Source of the DNA: Paenibacillus sp. GSMTC-2017
GTDB lineage: Bacteria > Bacillota > Bacilli > Paenibacillales > Paenibacillaceae
Direction: 5' to 3'
Length of the DNA stretch: 64,000 bases
NCBI RefSeq assembly: GCF_016019935.1
Contig: NZ_JAECMT010000009.1
Coordinates: 1 to 64,000 of the forward strand
The notes under the pieces were generated by a model. The model was not told where the DNA came from, searched no databases, and saw nothing but the letters and a program-made list of their open reading frames with translations. A program made the translations under genes and the position numbers. Shown here in pieces: positions 41,309 to 51,164 of the stretch; positions within the stretch are counted from its first letter, which is position 1, and every line of letters begins with the position of its first letter.

Positions 41309-41408
41309 GGAGCAACCCTCCTTCGTCATGTATGACTGTCTTTTCAGAAGCTGAACTTCAATCACAGGTCCATAGTAGTCGAACCGGATTGAAGCTCAGT
41401 TTCCCTTT

Positions 41409-44400
41409 TTATTCAGCGCTTGCTTCAGCGCCCTCTATATTGAGGTTTAGCTTATCACCAGTAGCCTCATCGTCATCATCCGATTCTTTCATTTCGATCT
41501 CTTGCTCATCCTCGGCTAGGATTTTGACATCCATACCTAAGCTCTGAAGCTCTTTGATCAATACTTTAAACGATTCAGGAACGCCTGGTTCAGGAACGTT
41601 TTCACCTTTGACGATCGATTCGTACGTTTTCACACGACCGACAACATCATCGGATTTGACTGTAAGAATTTCTTGAAGCGTGTAGGCTGCGCCGTATGCC
41701 TCAAGTGCCCAAACCTCCATCTCACCGAAACGCTGTCCACCGAACTGAGCTTTACCGCCCAGTGGCTGTTGTGTAACGAGTGAGTAAGGACCAGTTGAAC
41801 GGGCATGAATCTTGTCGTCAACCATGTGGGCAAGTTTGATCATATACATGACGCCGACAGTAACTTCACGTTCGAAGTTCTCACCAGTACGTCCATCATA
41901 TAGAATCGTTTTACCGTTACGTTGCATACCTGCTTCTTCCATTGTATCGAATACGTCGTTCTCACGAGCGCCGTCGAATACTGGAGTTGCTGCATGCAAA
42001 CCAAGATGTTTACAAGCCATACCAAGATGAACTTCAAGTGCCTGACCGATGTTCATACGTGATGGTACGCCTAGCGGGTTAAGAACAACCTCTACAGGTG
42101 TTCCGTCCGGTAGGAATGGCATATCTTCTTCTGGCATGATACGGGCAATAACACCCTTGTTACCATGTCGTCCGGCCATCTTGTCACCTTCGGAAATTTT
42201 ACGTTTTTGAGCAATATAAGCACGAACTAGCTGATTAACGCCTGGTGGCAATTCATCGCCGTTCTCGCGAGTAAATACTTTAACGTCAACAACGATACCG
42301 TCAGTACCATGCGGTACACGTAGCGATGTATCACGAACTTCGCGTGCTTTTTCTCCGAAGATCGCATGTAGCAATCTTTCTTCTGCTGTAAGTTCTGTTA
42401 CACCTTTAGGTGTTACTTTACCTACTAGAATGTCGCCTGCACTAATTTCAGCACCGACGCGGATAATGCCTCGCTCGTCGAGATTGCGTAGAGCCTCTTC
42501 GCCAACATTCGGGATATCTCGAGTAATTTCTTCAGGGCCGAGTTTAGTATCACGAGCCTCTGATTCATATTCCTCGATGTGAATGGATGTGTAAACATCC
42601 TCTTTCACTAGTTTCTCACTAAGCAAGATAGCATCCTCGTAGTTGTAACCTTCCCAAGTCATGAAGGCAACGACTACGTTGCGGCCTAGCGCCAATTCGC
42701 CCTTTTCAGTGGAAGGACCGTCTGCCATGATGTCACCTTTTTTGATAACATCGCCCTTGCGTACTAGTGGACGTTGGTTAATACATGTACCTTGGTTAGA
42801 ACGCATAAACTTATGCAATTTATGTTTAACCAAGTCACCGCTTACTTGTTTACCGTCGACTGTCTCGATACGACGTAGCCAAATTTCATTAGCTGATGCG
42901 CGTTCAATCACACCGTCATATTTTGAAACGATACAAACGCCGGAATCCTTCGCAGCTTTATGCTCCATTCCAGTACCTACTAGAGGTGATCTTGGAATTA
43001 GAAGAGGTACCGCTTGACGTTGCATGTTTGATCCCATTAGTGCACGGTTGGAGTCATCGTTCTCTAGGAACGGAATGAGCGCCGTTGCAACCGATACAAC
43101 TTGTTTAGGGGAAACGTCCATGTAGTCAACGCGATCGCTCGGCATTGTTAGGATGTTGTCTGCTTGCTTATTGTAACGAACAATTGTGCTCGTTTCTTTA
43201 AATTTGCTATCTTCAGTCAATCTCGCATTCGCTTGCGCGATTACGTAATTGTCCTCTTCATCAGCTGTCAAATAAGCTATTTGATCAGTAACAATTCCTG
43301 TTTTCGGATCTACCCAACGATAAGGAGCCTCAATGAAGCCATATTCGTTAATACGGGCAAATGTAGATAAGGAGTTGATCAAACCGATGTTCGGACCCTC
43401 TGGCGTCTCGATTGGACACATACGACCGTAGTGAGAGTGATGGACGTCACGAACTTCAAAGCCCGCGCGCTCACGCGTCAAACCGCCGGGTCCTAGTGCT
43501 GATAGACGACGCTTATGCGTTAGTTCCGCAAGCGGGTTCGTCTGATCCATGAACTGGGACAACTGTGAGGAACCAAAGAACTCTTTAATTGATGCAATAA
43601 CTGGTCGAATGTTGATTAGTGCCTGAGGCGTAATCGCATTCGCATCCTGAATGGACATTCTCTCACGAACAACACGTTCCATACGGGATAGACCGATACG
43701 GAATTGATTTTGAAGCAATTCGCCAACCGAACGCAAACGACGGTTACCAAGATGGTCAATATCATCTGTGCTGCCCACGCCATGAAGCAAATTAATGAAA
43801 TAGTTAATGGAGGAGATAATATCCGCAGGTGTAACATGCTTGACGGATTTATCAATAATACCATTAGCAATTACTTTAATAACTTTGCTATCGTCATGAG
43901 GCGAGAATACGCTAATTGTTTGTAGTGGAATACTATCAGCATCCAATACGCCATTAGCAACATGATACGTCTTGAAGCCAACATCTTTCTCGAGGTTTTC
44001 GAGAATTTCGTCAAGAAGACGACGGTCAATCATCTGGCCTGACTCAGCAATGATCTCGCCAGTTGACGGATCTACCAAGTTTTCAGCAAGACGCTGATTG
44101 AACAAACGGTTCTTGATATGCAGCTTCTTGTTTATTTTGTAACGGCCGACATTGGCCAGGTCATATCGTTTTGGATCGAAGAAGCGAGCAACTAACAAGC
44201 TCTTCGCGTTGTCCAAAGTAGGCGGCTCACCCGGGCGAAGACGCTCATAAATTTCAATCAGCGCTTTCTCCGTAGAATCCGTGCTATCCTTGTCCAGCGT
44301 ATTGCTAATGTACTCGTCATGGCCGAGCAAATCTAATATCTCAGCGTCTGTGCCAAATCCAAGCGCACGCAAAAGCACCGTTACCGGTATTTTCCGGGTC

Positions 44401-44954
44401 CGGTCAATACGAACGTAGATAATATCCTTGGCGTCAGTCTCAAGCTCTAGCCAAGCGCCGCGGTTTGGAATAACTGTCGCGGTGTAATTTTTCTTCCCGT
44501 TCTTATCAACCTTCGTGCTGAAGTACACACTAGGGGAGCGCACCAATTGGCTGACGATAACACGTTCAGCTCCGTTAATAATAAACGTGCCCGTTTCCGT
44601 CATAAGCGGGAAATCACCCATGAACACTTCTTGTTCCTTAACCTCGCCCGTTTCCTTATTGAACAGACGTACTTTGACGCGTAGTGGAGCTGCATACGTC
44701 ACGTCGCGTTCTTTTGATTCATCCACCGAATATTTCGGTTCGCCTAAGTTATAATCGATAAACTCTAGCGATAGATTGCCCGTAAAGTCCGAAATCGGAG
44801 AAATGTCCTGGAATAACTCGATCAAGTCATTGTCCAAAAACTTCTCATACGATTTTTGTTGGATTTCAATCAGGTTCGGGACTTCCAGCACCTCGTTGAT
44901 CCGAGCGTAGCTTCTGCGCGTCCGCCGACCATACTGAACAAGTTGTCCTGCCAA
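41409..44954 (-). CDS. rpoB: RNA polymerase beta subunit
   Basis: A 1181-residue beta subunit. The rifampicin cluster reads [30 protein letters not shown], wild type at the Asp, His and Ser positions most often mutated in resistant strains. The [10 protein letters not shown] catalytic segment and the C-terminal [18 protein letters not shown] block are intact. The start is TTG at 44954 after GGTGAGG, matching Bacillus usage. The C-terminus is acidic. It has its own promoter (45254-45287) and a terminator-like leader hairpin. Confidence 0.97.
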   Translation of the reverse strand: MAGQLVQYGRRTRRSYARINEVLEVPNLIEIQQKSYEKFLDNDLIELFQDISPISDFTGNLSLEFIDYNLGEPKYSVDESKERDVTYAAPLRVKVRLFNKETGEVKEQEVFMGDFPLMTETGTFIINGAERVIVSQLVRSPSVYFSTKVDKNGKKNYTATVIPNRGAWLELETDAKDIIYVRIDRTRKIPVTVLLRALGFGTDAEILDLLGHDEYISNTLDKDSTDSTEKALIEIYERLRPGEPPTLDNAKSLLVARFFDPKRYDLANVGRYKINKKLHIKNRLFNQRLAENLVDPSTGEIIAESGQMIDRRLLDEILENLEKDVGFKTYHVANGVLDADSIPLQTISVFSPHDDSKVIKVIANGIIDKSVKHVTPADIISSINYFINLLHGVGSTDDIDHLGNRRLRSVGELLQNQFRIGLSRMERVVRERMSIQDANAITPQALINIRPVIASIKEFFGSSQLSQFMDQTNPLAELTHKRRLSALGPGGLTRERAGFEVRDVHHSHYGRMCPIETPEGPNIGLINSLSTFARINEYGFIEAPYRWVDPKTGIVTDQIAYLTADEEDNYVIAQANARLTEDSKFKETSTIVRYNKQADNILTMPSDRVDYMDVSPKQVVSVATALIPFLENDDSNRALMGSNMQRQAVPLLIPRSPLVGTGMEHKAAKDSGVCIVSKYDGVIERASANEIWLRRIETVDGKQVSGDLVKHKLHKFMRSNQGTCINQRPLVRKGDVIKKGDIMADGPSTEKGELALGRNVVVAFMTWEGYNYEDAILLSEKLVKEDVYTSIHIEEYESEARDTKLGPEEITRDIPNVGEEALRNLDERGIIRVGAEISAGDILVGKVTPKGVTELTAEERLLHAIFGEKAREVRDTSLRVPHGTDGIVVDVKVFTRENGDELPPGVNQLVRAYIAQKRKISEGDKMAGRHGNKGVIARIMPEEDMPFLPDGTPVEVVLNPLGVPSRMNIGQALEVHLGMACKHLGLHAATPVFDGARENDVFDTMEEAGMQRNGKTILYDGRTGENFEREVTVGVMYMIKLAHMVDDKIHARSTGPYSLVTQQPLGGKAQFGGQRFGEMEVWALEAYGAAYTLQEILTVKSDDVVGRVKTYESIVKGENVPEPGVPESFKVLIKELQSLGMDVKILAEDEQEIEMKESDDDDEATGDKLNLNIEGAEASAE

Positions 44955-45011
44955 CTTAACCTCACCCCTCGTGTCTGTCTCACAGCATCGATACTCACTG
45001 CGTTACCATTG

Positions 45012-45027
45012 GGCGGCACCAGCCGCC
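45012..45027 (-). other. Perfect small hairpin in the rpoB leader
   Basis: GGCGGC pairs with GCCGCC around a four-base loop, 58 bp before the rpoB start and downstream of the terminator-like hairpin. It has no T-run, so it is more likely a stabilising or regulatory hairpin than a terminator. Confidence 0.5.
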
Positions 45028-45035
45028 TGTATAGA

Positions 45036-45077
45036 TAAATAAAGAAAAGCCCTTATCGAATAGTTCGAAAAAAGAGC
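45036..45077 (-). terminator. Terminator-like attenuator in the rpoB leader
   Basis: On the minus strand GCTCTT pairs with AAGGGC (one G-U) enclosing TCGAA/TTCGA, followed by a T-rich tail (TTTTCTTTATTT). It lies between the rpoB promoter and the rpoB start, so some transcripts should stop before rpoBC. Function inferred from structure and position. Confidence 0.5.
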
Positions 45078-45253
45078 ATGTTTCCGGCAGCTTACCATTC
45101 GCAGCGCGGGTGCGATGGTCTCATATCAAGTAATTTTGCCCAAAATGTAACCATTATACGTCAAATGCTCCAAATATATGCTTACCGCGCTCGAAATTTG
45201 CACTTGACATTTTAGTTGACTAAAGAGAATTCGAGCAATTTTATGCTGACATT

Positions 45254-45287
45254 TTATAATATTACCATATCAAAAAAGTCAAGTCAA
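45254..45287 (-). promoter_or_regulatory. SigA promoter(s) of rpoB-rpoC
   Basis: Two overlapping -35 boxes TTGACT (45282-45287 and 45277-45282) pair, each at 17 bp, with -10 boxes TAATAT (45259-45264) and TTATAA (45254-45259). This gives about a 300-nt leader before rpoB. The surrounding 200 bp is very AT-rich. Confidence 0.65.
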
Positions 45288-45338
45288 ATCATTTTCTTGC
45301 ATTTTGCAAAAAAATATTGACTTTTTTATTAGCTACCA

Positions 45339-45938
45339 TTAAAATTTGATGGCTTTTAGAATTCTATAGCCTTTATCTTTCGTAACTTCCTCTACTTCTC
45401 CAAACAATTGCGTAAGTTTCTCCATTGCTGATGGAGCACCTTGCTTCTTCTGAATAACGACCCACATCGTGCCGCCAGACTCTAATAATGCATAACCTTC
45501 CTCAAAAACGCGATGAACAGTTGCCTTACCAGCGCGAATAGGAGGGTTCGTCAAAATGACGTTAAACGTTTTATTATTTACTGCCTCATACAGATCACTT
45601 TGTAATGCAGTAATATTAGTAATCCCATTCTGTTTTGCATTTTCTTTCGAAAGTTCTACTGCTCTTTCATTAATATCAATCATCGTAACATGTCCGCCCT
45701 TGGCTATCATAGCAGCCGTTAGGCCGATCGGCCCATAGCCACAGCCAACATCCAGGATGCGGTCGTCTTCTTTTAACTCCATAGCGTCAATAAGTACACG
45801 ACTTCCGTAGTCGATTCCTGTTTTCGAAAAAACACCTGCATCCGTGACAAACTTCATCGAATATCCACGAAGTTCCGCGGAATGAACTTGTCGATTATGC
45901 TTAACTTCTGGCGTTTTGGAGTAATAATGATTAGACAT
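45339..45938 (-). CDS. RsmC-like class I SAM-dependent methyltransferase (YbxB)
   Basis: A 199-residue methyltransferase with the SAM-binding motif DVGCGYGPIG and the catalytic-type motif NPPIRAG. This NPPI form is typical of the RsmC/RlmG rRNA guanine N2-methyltransferase family. YbxB lies at this site, between rplL and rpoB, in Bacillus. The ATG at 45938 is eight bases after AAGGAGG; the frame to 45995 is rejected. The exact RNA target is not proven. Confidence 0.85.
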   Translation of the reverse strand: MSNHYYSKTPEVKHNRQVHSAELRGYSMKFVTDAGVFSKTGIDYGSRVLIDAMELKEDDRILDVGCGYGPIGLTAAMIAKGGHVTMIDINERAVELSKENAKQNGITNITALQSDLYEAVNNKTFNVILTNPPIRAGKATVHRVFEEGYALLESGGTMWVVIQKKQGAPSAMEKLTQLFGEVEEVTKDKGYRILKAIKF

Positions 45939-45980
45939 GGATACCGCCTCCTTCACTTTTTTACCCGATAACATACAACG

Positions 45981-46011
45981 AACCCCTTGAAACATGACGT
46001 TTCAAGGGGTT
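45981..46011 (-). terminator. Strong hairpin between rplL and the methyltransferase gene
   Basis: A perfect 13-bp stem AACCCCTTGAAAC/GTTTCAAGGGGTT with a five-base loop lies 55 bp after rplL. It lacks a proper T-run on either strand (minus: GGGGTTCGTTGT), so it may be a partial terminator or an RNA processing/stability site that lowers rpoBC relative to rplJL. Confidence 0.6.
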
Positions 46012-46065
46012 CTTCAACCTAAACCTACTAGTTAGCAGGCTTGGCTGCTGTATGATGAAGAAAAA

Positions 46066-46425
46066 TTACTTAACTTCAACGGAAGCGCCAGCTTCTTCAA
46101 GCTTAGCTTTAACGCCGTTAGCTTCTTCTTCGCTAACTTTTTCTTTGATTGCTTTAGGAGCGCTATCAACAAGATCTTTAGCTTCTTTCAAGCCAAGACC
46201 AGTGATTTCGCGAACTACTTTAATTACGTTGATTTTGGAAGCGCCAGCGCTGTTCAAAATAACGTCGAATTCAGTTTGTGCTGCAACTTCTGCAGCGCCG
46301 CCAGCTGCTGCTGCAACAGGAGCTGCTGCAGTAACGCCGAATTCTTCTTCAATTGCTTTTACAAGATCGTTCAATTCAAGAACGGTCATAACTTTAATGG
46401 CTTCTAAGATTTGCTCTTTAGACAT
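46066..46425 (-). CDS. rplL: 50S ribosomal protein L7/L12
   Basis: A 119-residue L7/L12 with an N-terminal dimerisation helix, the Ala/Gly hinge ([18 protein letters not shown]) and the GTPase-recruiting C-terminal domain ([32 protein letters not shown]). It is the multi-copy stalk protein and is co-transcribed with rplJ. Confidence 0.98.
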   Translation of the reverse strand: MSKEQILEAIKVMTVLELNDLVKAIEEEFGVTAAAPVAAAAGGAAEVAAQTEFDVILNSAGASKINVIKVVREITGLGLKEAKDLVDSAPKAIKEKVSEEEANGVKAKLEEAGASVEVK

Positions 46426-46513
46426 GGTTATACCTCCGAAAGTGGTTTATTTTTTTTGTGTTGCTAATTAAGATGCCGATATTAAATCGACTCTGTATAA
46501 AAAACTGATCGTA

Positions 46514-47017
46514 TTAAACGCCAGCTTCTTGCTTTTCTCCAACTGCTTTAACCGCAAGCGCGAAGTTGCGAACTGGAGCTTGAAGCACGCTGAGGAGCAT
46601 GGAAAGCAAACCATCGCGGGACGGAAGTTCCGCAAGTGCTTTGATTTCTTCCGAACTAACAACTTTACCTTCTACAACGCCGCCCTTAAGTTTAAGTGCT
46701 TCATTCTTTTTAGCAAAATCGTTAAGGATTTTAGCTGGAGCAACAGTGTCTTCGCCACTGAATGCAACTGCTGTAGGTCCTGTCAGAATATCGTTAAGTG
46801 CCGTCAATTCTGTTCCTTCAGTAGCACGACGAACGAGCGAGTTTTTCAAAACTTGGAAATCAACGCCAGCCTCGCGGAGCTGCTTCCGTAGTTCAGTTAC
46901 TTGCGCAACGTTCAATCCGCGGTAGTCAGCAATAACCGTGCTGGAGCTAGTAGTAAGCTTCGAAGCGATTACCGCAACTGCCTCTTGTTTCTCTTGGATG
47001 ATCTTTGCGTTAGCCAA
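46514..47017 (-). CDS. rplJ: 50S ribosomal protein L10
   Basis: A 167-residue L10, the base of the ribosomal stalk. The start is TTG at 47017 ([14 protein letters not shown]), eight bases after GGGAGG; a GTG at 47026 overlaps that site. The C-terminal helices bind L7/L12 dimers. It is preceded by a typical L10 leader, through which L10 is expected to repress its own mRNA. Confidence 0.96.
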   Translation of the reverse strand: MANAKIIQEKQEAVAVIASKLTTSSSTVIADYRGLNVAQVTELRKQLREAGVDFQVLKNSLVRRATEGTELTALNDILTGPTAVAFSGEDTVAPAKILNDFAKKNEALKLKGGVVEGKVVSSEEIKALAELPSRDGLLSMLLSVLQAPVRNFALAVKAVGEKQEAGV

Positions 47018-47082
47018 TTTGTACACCTCCCGTAATATTATACATCCCGTGAATACGACGGATAGTCCTCTCCTCGATGCAT

Positions 47083-47225
47083 GAGAAAGGCCTCCGCAGA
47101 GACTGCGAAGGCCATGATGTCGTTATCAACTGCAGCAAGTAACCAAGCTACATTCATAAACGTTTTATCATAACACCTCGGTAGGAAATTAAGCCCTCAT
47201 GGGCACCTACTGTCTACGGTATGCG
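47083..47225 (-). promoter_or_regulatory. L10 leader with terminator
   Basis: The core (47174-47220) has the conserved GTAGACAGTAGGTGCC and CTTAATTTCCTACCGAGGT segments of the Firmicute L10 leader. Downstream, GGCCTTCGCAG pairs with CTGCGGAGGCC (47089-47113), followed by TTTCT, a terminator just ahead of rplJ. Binding of L10-L12 is expected to tip the balance toward termination or translational repression. Confidence 0.75.
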
Positions 47226-47257
47226 TGTTCGAATTTGAGTAGTTGTTTCTTCTCAAC

Positions 47258-47950
47258 TTAACGGAATTGTGAAGTTGATACGCGAGCACCAGGGCCCATT
47301 GTTGAAGAAACAGCAATGTTTTTCAGGTAGACACCTTTAGCAGCAGCTGGTTTAGCGCGTACTAGAGCATCGATTAGAGCTTTCAAGTTTTCGTTCAGCT
47401 TTTCAGCGTCGAACGATACTTTACCGATTGGAGCATGGATTTGACCAGCTTTGTCCAGACGGTACTCAATTTTACCTGCTTTGATTTCTTGAACGGCTTT
47501 AGCAACGTCAAACGTTACTGTACCAGCTTTAGGGTTAGGCATTAGACCTTTACCACCAAGGATACGGCCGAGCTTACCAACTTCAGCCATCATATCCGGC
47601 GTTGCTACGCAAACGTCGAAATCGAACCAACCTTGTTGGATTTTGTTGATCATGTCTGCGTCGCCAACGAAGTCAGCGCCTGCAGCTTCCGCTTCTTTCA
47701 CTTTTTCGCCTTTTGCGAAAACGAGAACGCGTTTAGTTTTACCAGTACCGTGCGGAAGTACTACTACTCCACGTACAGCTTGGTCTTGTTTACGCGGGTC
47801 TACACCCAAACGTACTGCTACTTCAACGGATTCGTCGAACTTAGCTGTTGCAGCCTTTTTCACAAGATCAATTGCTTCTGAAGGCTCATAAGTTGCTTCG
47901 CTATTAATTAGCTTAGCTGCTTCTACATATTTTTTACCATGTTTAGCCAT
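47258..47950 (-). CDS. rplA: 50S ribosomal protein L1
   Basis: A 230-residue L1, two domains, with the conserved [35 protein letters not shown] block. It forms the mobile L1 stalk and is an autoregulator in many bacteria. The ATG is eight bases after AAGGAGG. The rplK-rplA spacer carries two perfect hairpins. Confidence 0.98.
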   Translation of the reverse strand: MAKHGKKYVEAAKLINSEATYEPSEAIDLVKKAATAKFDESVEVAVRLGVDPRKQDQAVRGVVVLPHGTGKTKRVLVFAKGEKVKEAEAAGADFVGDADMINKIQQGWFDFDVCVATPDMMAEVGKLGRILGGKGLMPNPKAGTVTFDVAKAVQEIKAGKIEYRLDKAGQIHAPIGKVSFDAEKLNENLKALIDALVRAKPAAAKGVYLKNIAVSSTMGPGARVSTSQFR

Positions 47951-48010
47951 TGTAATTTCCTCCTTATGTGGTTATAACGGAACATCCTCCTAGGGATGAT
48001 CCTCCCACCT

Positions 48011-48053
48011 GCGAAGTCATAGACTTCGCAAAGCGAGATGTCATAAGACATCT
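48011..48053 (-). other. Two adjacent perfect hairpins in the rplK-rplA spacer
   Basis: GCGAAGTC/GACTTCGC (48011-48029, three-base loop) and AGATGTC/GACATCT (48036-48053, four-base loop) are separated by six bases. Neither has a T-run. They lie 60-100 nt before rplA and could bind L1, mark an RNase cleavage site or tune rplA. Confidence 0.6.
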
Positions 48054-48079
48054 ACTTCATCCCGAAGGACGAAGCCGTA

Positions 48080-48505
48080 TTAGTCGACGATAGTAACGCC
48101 CATACTACGAGCAGTACCTTCGATCATACGCATTGCTGCTTCAACAGAAGCTGCGTTAAGATCTTGCATTTTGGACTCAGCAATTTCACGTACTTTCGCA
48201 CGATCAACTTTTGCGACCTTTTTCTTATTCGGCTCGCCTGAACCTTTTTCGATACCTGCTGCTACGCGAAGCAATACTGCTGCCGGTGGCGTTTTAGTTT
48301 CGAATGTAAAGGAACGGTCCTCGAATACAGTGATCACGACTGGAATAATCAAACCTGCTTGATCTGCTGTACGAGCGTTAAACTCCTTACAGAATGCCAT
48401 AATGTTAACGCCTGCTTGACCTAGTGCTGGACCGATTGGTGGCGCTGGGTTAGCTTTACCTGCAGGAACTTGCAGTTTGACCATCTTGATGACCTTTTTT
48501 GCCAT
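48080..48505 (-). CDS. rplK: 50S ribosomal protein L11
   Basis: A 141-residue L11 with the Pro-rich N-terminal linker ([25 protein letters not shown]) targeted by thiostrepton and the RNA-binding C-terminal domain. L11 is needed for RelA activation. It follows nusG in the normal order. Confidence 0.98.
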   Translation of the reverse strand: MAKKVIKMVKLQVPAGKANPAPPIGPALGQAGVNIMAFCKEFNARTADQAGLIIPVVITVFEDRSFTFETKTPPAAVLLRVAAGIEKGSGEPNKKKVAKVDRAKVREIAESKMQDLNAASVEAAMRMIEGTARSMGVTIVD

Positions 48506-48568
48506 GACTCACACCTCCTTGCCCTGTTATACAAGCGCTAAGTGAGCGCCTGTTTCGGAAACCAGATA

Positions 48569-49102
48569 TTATATCTTTTCCACTTGAGTATAGTCTAGCT
48601 CAAGAGGGGTTTCCCTGCCAAACATGTTAACGTGAACCTTAAGCTTCGCTTTGTCCAGCAAAATTTCTTCTACTGATCCGACAAAGTCCGCAAAAGGACC
48701 AACTTTCACGCGTACCATCTCTTTCAGCTCGAACTCGATCTTCGGTTTCGGCTCTTCCATACCCATGTGTTTCAAAATTTGATCCACTTCATCGGGTAAT
48801 AGAGGAGTCGGCTTTGAACCGGAGCCGGTCGATCCAACAAACCCAGTTACACCAGGCGTATTACGAACAACGTACCAAGAATCGTCAGTTTGAACCATTT
48901 CCACAAGAACATATCCAGGGTAGACCTTACGTTGAACGGTCTTTTTCTTACCGTCCTTCTCTACCACTTCATCTTCCATAGGAACTAGAACGCGGAAGAT
49001 TTTGTCTTCCATGCCCATAGATTCAACACGGCGCTCCAAATTGGCTTTTACCTTGTTCTCATAGCCAGAGTAAGTGTGCACGACATACCATCTTTTTTCC
49101 AT
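48569..49102 (-). CDS. nusG: Transcription termination/antitermination factor NusG
   Basis: A 177-residue NusG with the NGN domain (KRWYVVHTYSGYENKVKANL) and a C-terminal KOW domain (VKVGPFADFVGSVEEI). It couples transcription to translation and stimulates pausing in Bacillus. The ATG at 49102 is seven bases after AGGTGG; a GTG one codon upstream is the alternative. It lies between secE and rplK. Confidence 0.97.
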   Translation of the reverse strand: MEKRWYVVHTYSGYENKVKANLERRVESMGMEDKIFRVLVPMEDEVVEKDGKKKTVQRKVYPGYVLVEMVQTDDSWYVVRNTPGVTGFVGSTGSGSKPTPLLPDEVDQILKHMGMEEPKPKIEFELKEMVRVKVGPFADFVGSVEEILLDKAKLKVHVNMFGRETPLELDYTQVEKI

Positions 49103-49126
49103 CACAAATCCACCTTTGGTCCCTTC

Positions 49127-49336
49127 CTAGACAATGAGCTGAACCAATTCCGAGATTCCGATGTCAAGAAGCCAGAAGTAAATAGTTACAGCCACTACCG
49201 TTACGAAAACGATAACTGAATAGCTTGTCAACTCTTTACGACTTGGCCAGCGAACCTTCTTCAGTTCCGCCCAGCTGTCGGCAAAAAAACTAGTCGTCGT
49301 ACCAAAGCCTTGCTTCAGTTTAGCCAAAAAACCCAC
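49127..49336 (-). CDS. secE: Preprotein translocase subunit SecE
   Basis: A 69-residue single-span SecE. The conserved ELKKVRWPSRKEL amphipathic segment precedes one membrane helix (about 41-60). It holds SecY together in the SecYEG channel. Positioned between rpmG and nusG. Confidence 0.96.
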   Translation of the reverse strand: MGFLAKLKQGFGTTTSFFADSWAELKKVRWPSRKELTSYSVIVFVTVVAVTIYFWLLDIGISELVQLIV

Positions 49337-49354
49337 GGTTACACCTCCAATGGA

Positions 49355-49504
49355 CTATCGCGTCTCGCGATGAGGAGTCTGCTCGTTACAGAACTTGCAA
49401 AACTTCTTCAACTCGATGCGGTCGGGGTGATTGCGTTTGTTCTTGGTTGTCGCATAGTTTCTCTGTTTGCAGTTTGTGCATGCCAACGTGATAATAACCC
49501 GCAT
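49355..49504 (-). CDS. rpmG: 50S ribosomal protein L33, zinc-binding form
   Basis: A 49-residue L33 with zinc ligands Cys9, Cys12, Cys36 and Cys39 (C+ form). The ATG at 49504 follows GGGAGG; the open frame to 49543 is rejected. It is the first gene of the rpmG-secE-nusG-rplK-rplA unit. Confidence 0.96.
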   Translation of the reverse strand: MRVIITLACTNCKQRNYATTKNKRNHPDRIELKKFCKFCNEQTPHRETR

Positions 49505-49615
49505 TGAATTACACCTCCCGAACTGCTTAAAAATACGAATCATGAAGCTCTATAGTAAGTTCATTGATTCCATCGAAAATACAAAAAAAAACCTCGAATC
49601 CAGGCCTACCTAAAC

Positions 49616-49644
49616 ACTTTATCACAAGGTATACCTCGTGTCAA
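49616..49644 (-). promoter_or_regulatory. Strong SigA promoter of rpmG-secE-nusG
   Basis: Minus-strand consensus -35 TTGACA (49639-49644), -10 TAAAGT (49616-49621), 17-bp spacer, about 110 bp before rpmG. Confidence 0.8.
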
Positions 49645-49739
49645 CGAATTAGGCCGCCCCACAGCTTGTGAATAATTGGCATCTTCATCTGGATTTGGAC
49701 TCTACCAGTATGGTCGAATCCTCCTCTTTTAAAACCAAT

Positions 49740-49784
49740 GGACTGTCTTTCCTGTCTGAAACTTTCAGACAGGAAAGACAGTCC
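49740..49784 (-). terminator. 45-bp near-perfect palindrome, terminator behind sigH
   Basis: Arms 49740-49761 and 49763-49784 are 22-base perfect reverse complements around a single base. On the minus strand it lies 14 bp after sigH and is followed by a weak T-rich stretch (GGTTTTAAAAG). It is unusually long for a terminator and could also be an RNase III site. Confidence 0.7.
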
Positions 49785-49798
49785 GTCGTCAGATGAAT

Positions 49799-50452
49799 CT
49801 ACTTATTGCCGAAATCACGTACTTCTAGATACTTCTCAAGTTTGCGTTTTACACGTTGCAACGCATTATCAATTGACTTTACATGCCTCTTAAGATCAAC
49901 TGCAATCTCTTGGTATGACCTTCCATCGAGGTAGAGCATGAGAACTTTACGTTCAAGATCACTCAATATCTCAGACATCTTGTCTTCCAAACCTGAGAAT
50001 TCTTCTTGATTGATAATTAACTCTTCTGGATCAGACACTCGTGTGCCACAAATCACGTCAAGTAATGTTCGATCAGAATCTTCATCATAGATAGGCTTGT
50101 CCAGAGAAACATAAGAATTAAGAGGGATATGCTTCTGTCTAGTGGCTGTCTTGATTGCGGTAATAATTTGCCTTGTTATGCACAATTCAGCAAAGGCTTT
50201 AAAGCTAGCAAGCTTGTCACCTTTAAAATCTCGAATTGCTTTATAAAGGCCGATCATTCCCTCTTGTACAATATCTTCGCGATCGGCGCCGATTAGAAAG
50301 TAAGAACGAGCCTTGGCTCTCACGAAGTTTTTGTATTTGTTTATCAAATATTCAAGCGCCATACTGTCGCCATTACGGACTGCTTCTACAATATCCTCGT
50401 CCGTGCTGCTTTCATACTCGAGCGTACTCCATTCTTTGAGGTCGATACTCAC
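49799..50452 (-). CDS. sigH: RNA polymerase sigma-H factor (Spo0H)
   Basis: A 217-residue sigma factor. It shows region 2 (NKYKNFVRAKARSYFLIGADREDIVQEGMIGLYKAIRDF) and region 4 (LSDLERKVLMLYLDGRSYQEIAVDLKRHVKSIDNALQRVKRKL). SigH drives early sporulation and competence genes in Bacillus. The start is GTG at 50452, seven bases after GGAGGG. It has its own promoter. Confidence 0.95.
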   Translation of the reverse strand: MSIDLKEWSTLEYESSTDEDIVEAVRNGDSMALEYLINKYKNFVRAKARSYFLIGADREDIVQEGMIGLYKAIRDFKGDKLASFKAFAELCITRQIITAIKTATRQKHIPLNSYVSLDKPIYDEDSDRTLLDVICGTRVSDPEELIINQEEFSGLEDKMSEILSDLERKVLMLYLDGRSYQEIAVDLKRHVKSIDNALQRVKRKLEKYLEVRDFGNK

Positions 50453-50516
50453 ACACTATCCCTCCGGCCTGCAAGGCGTACACCGCGCTAGATTCATAAG
50501 CTTGAAACATAGAGTC

Positions 50517-50546
50517 AGTATACATTATGTAACCTTGCACAGTCAA
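50517..50546 (-). promoter_or_regulatory. SigA promoter of sigH
   Basis: Minus-strand -35 TTGACT (50541-50546) and -10 TATACT (50517-50522) with an 18-bp spacer, 64 bp before the sigH GTG. In B. subtilis the sigH promoter is repressed by AbrB, which cannot be judged here. Confidence 0.75.
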
Positions 50547-50630
50547 CCAATCTCAGCCCCGTAAACTATCGATTTTATAGAAAAAATGTAACTTTGTGGC
50601 ATTATTTGAAAGACCTACATTAGGAGTAAA

Positions 50631-51161
50631 TTATACGTCTTTTTCGCCTCTGCGTAGCCGTTCGAGCTTACTCCATACATCAAGACTTACATTTTGATCG
50701 AGTGTATTTCGCTTTATTGGCCTATCATTTTTGATGGAGCTTTCAATCTGCTTACGATTTTGCCCAATATCGATGAGCAGCTCACGAGCAGATAATCGAA
50801 GCGCACCTTTACCAAATGCGACATGTTGCTCCACGAGGTCAGAAGTAGCAACATATATGTTCCTTCTTCTTGCCATCAATTCGGAGCAAAGTCGCTCAAT
50901 ACACTCGTCCGCTGTTTCCTTCTCTTTTGTATAGACGATCGTTATTCTATGTTGCTTGAATGTGGAACCAAGCCCCGGGACCAGATGGGCATCGAATATA
51001 ACATAAACTAACATTCCGGTAAACCCTTGATAATCGGCCAATAAATCTAGAAGCCTATCCCGTGCGTCCTCCAGATCCTGCTCCTTTAGCCTCGCGAGTT
51101 CTGGCCAAGCTCCAATAATGTTGTAGCCATCAACGAGCAGGACATCATTACGCCGGTTCAT
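50631..51161 (-). CDS. rae1: Ribosome-dependent mRNA endonuclease Rae1 (YacP, NYN/PIN-like)
   Basis: A 176-residue NYN-domain protein. The acidic catalytic site is visible at VDGYNIIGAWPEL (Asp11) and later Asp residues. Rae1 cleaves certain mRNAs in the ribosomal A site in B. subtilis. Its start lies four bases after the rlmB stop, so it is probably cotranscribed with rlmB and mrnC. Confidence 0.88.
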   Translation of the reverse strand: MNRRNDVLLVDGYNIIGAWPELARLKEQDLEDARDRLLDLLADYQGFTGMLVYVIFDAHLVPGLGSTFKQHRITIVYTKEKETADECIERLCSELMARRRNIYVATSDLVEQHVAFGKGALRLSARELLIDIGQNRKQIESSIKNDRPIKRNTLDQNVSLDVWSKLERLRRGEKDV

Positions 51162-51164
51162 GAC

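Noticed and set aside
43480-43600. Rifampicin-resistance mutation in rpoB
   Set aside because: The cluster reads as wild type at the usual Asp, His and Ser positions.
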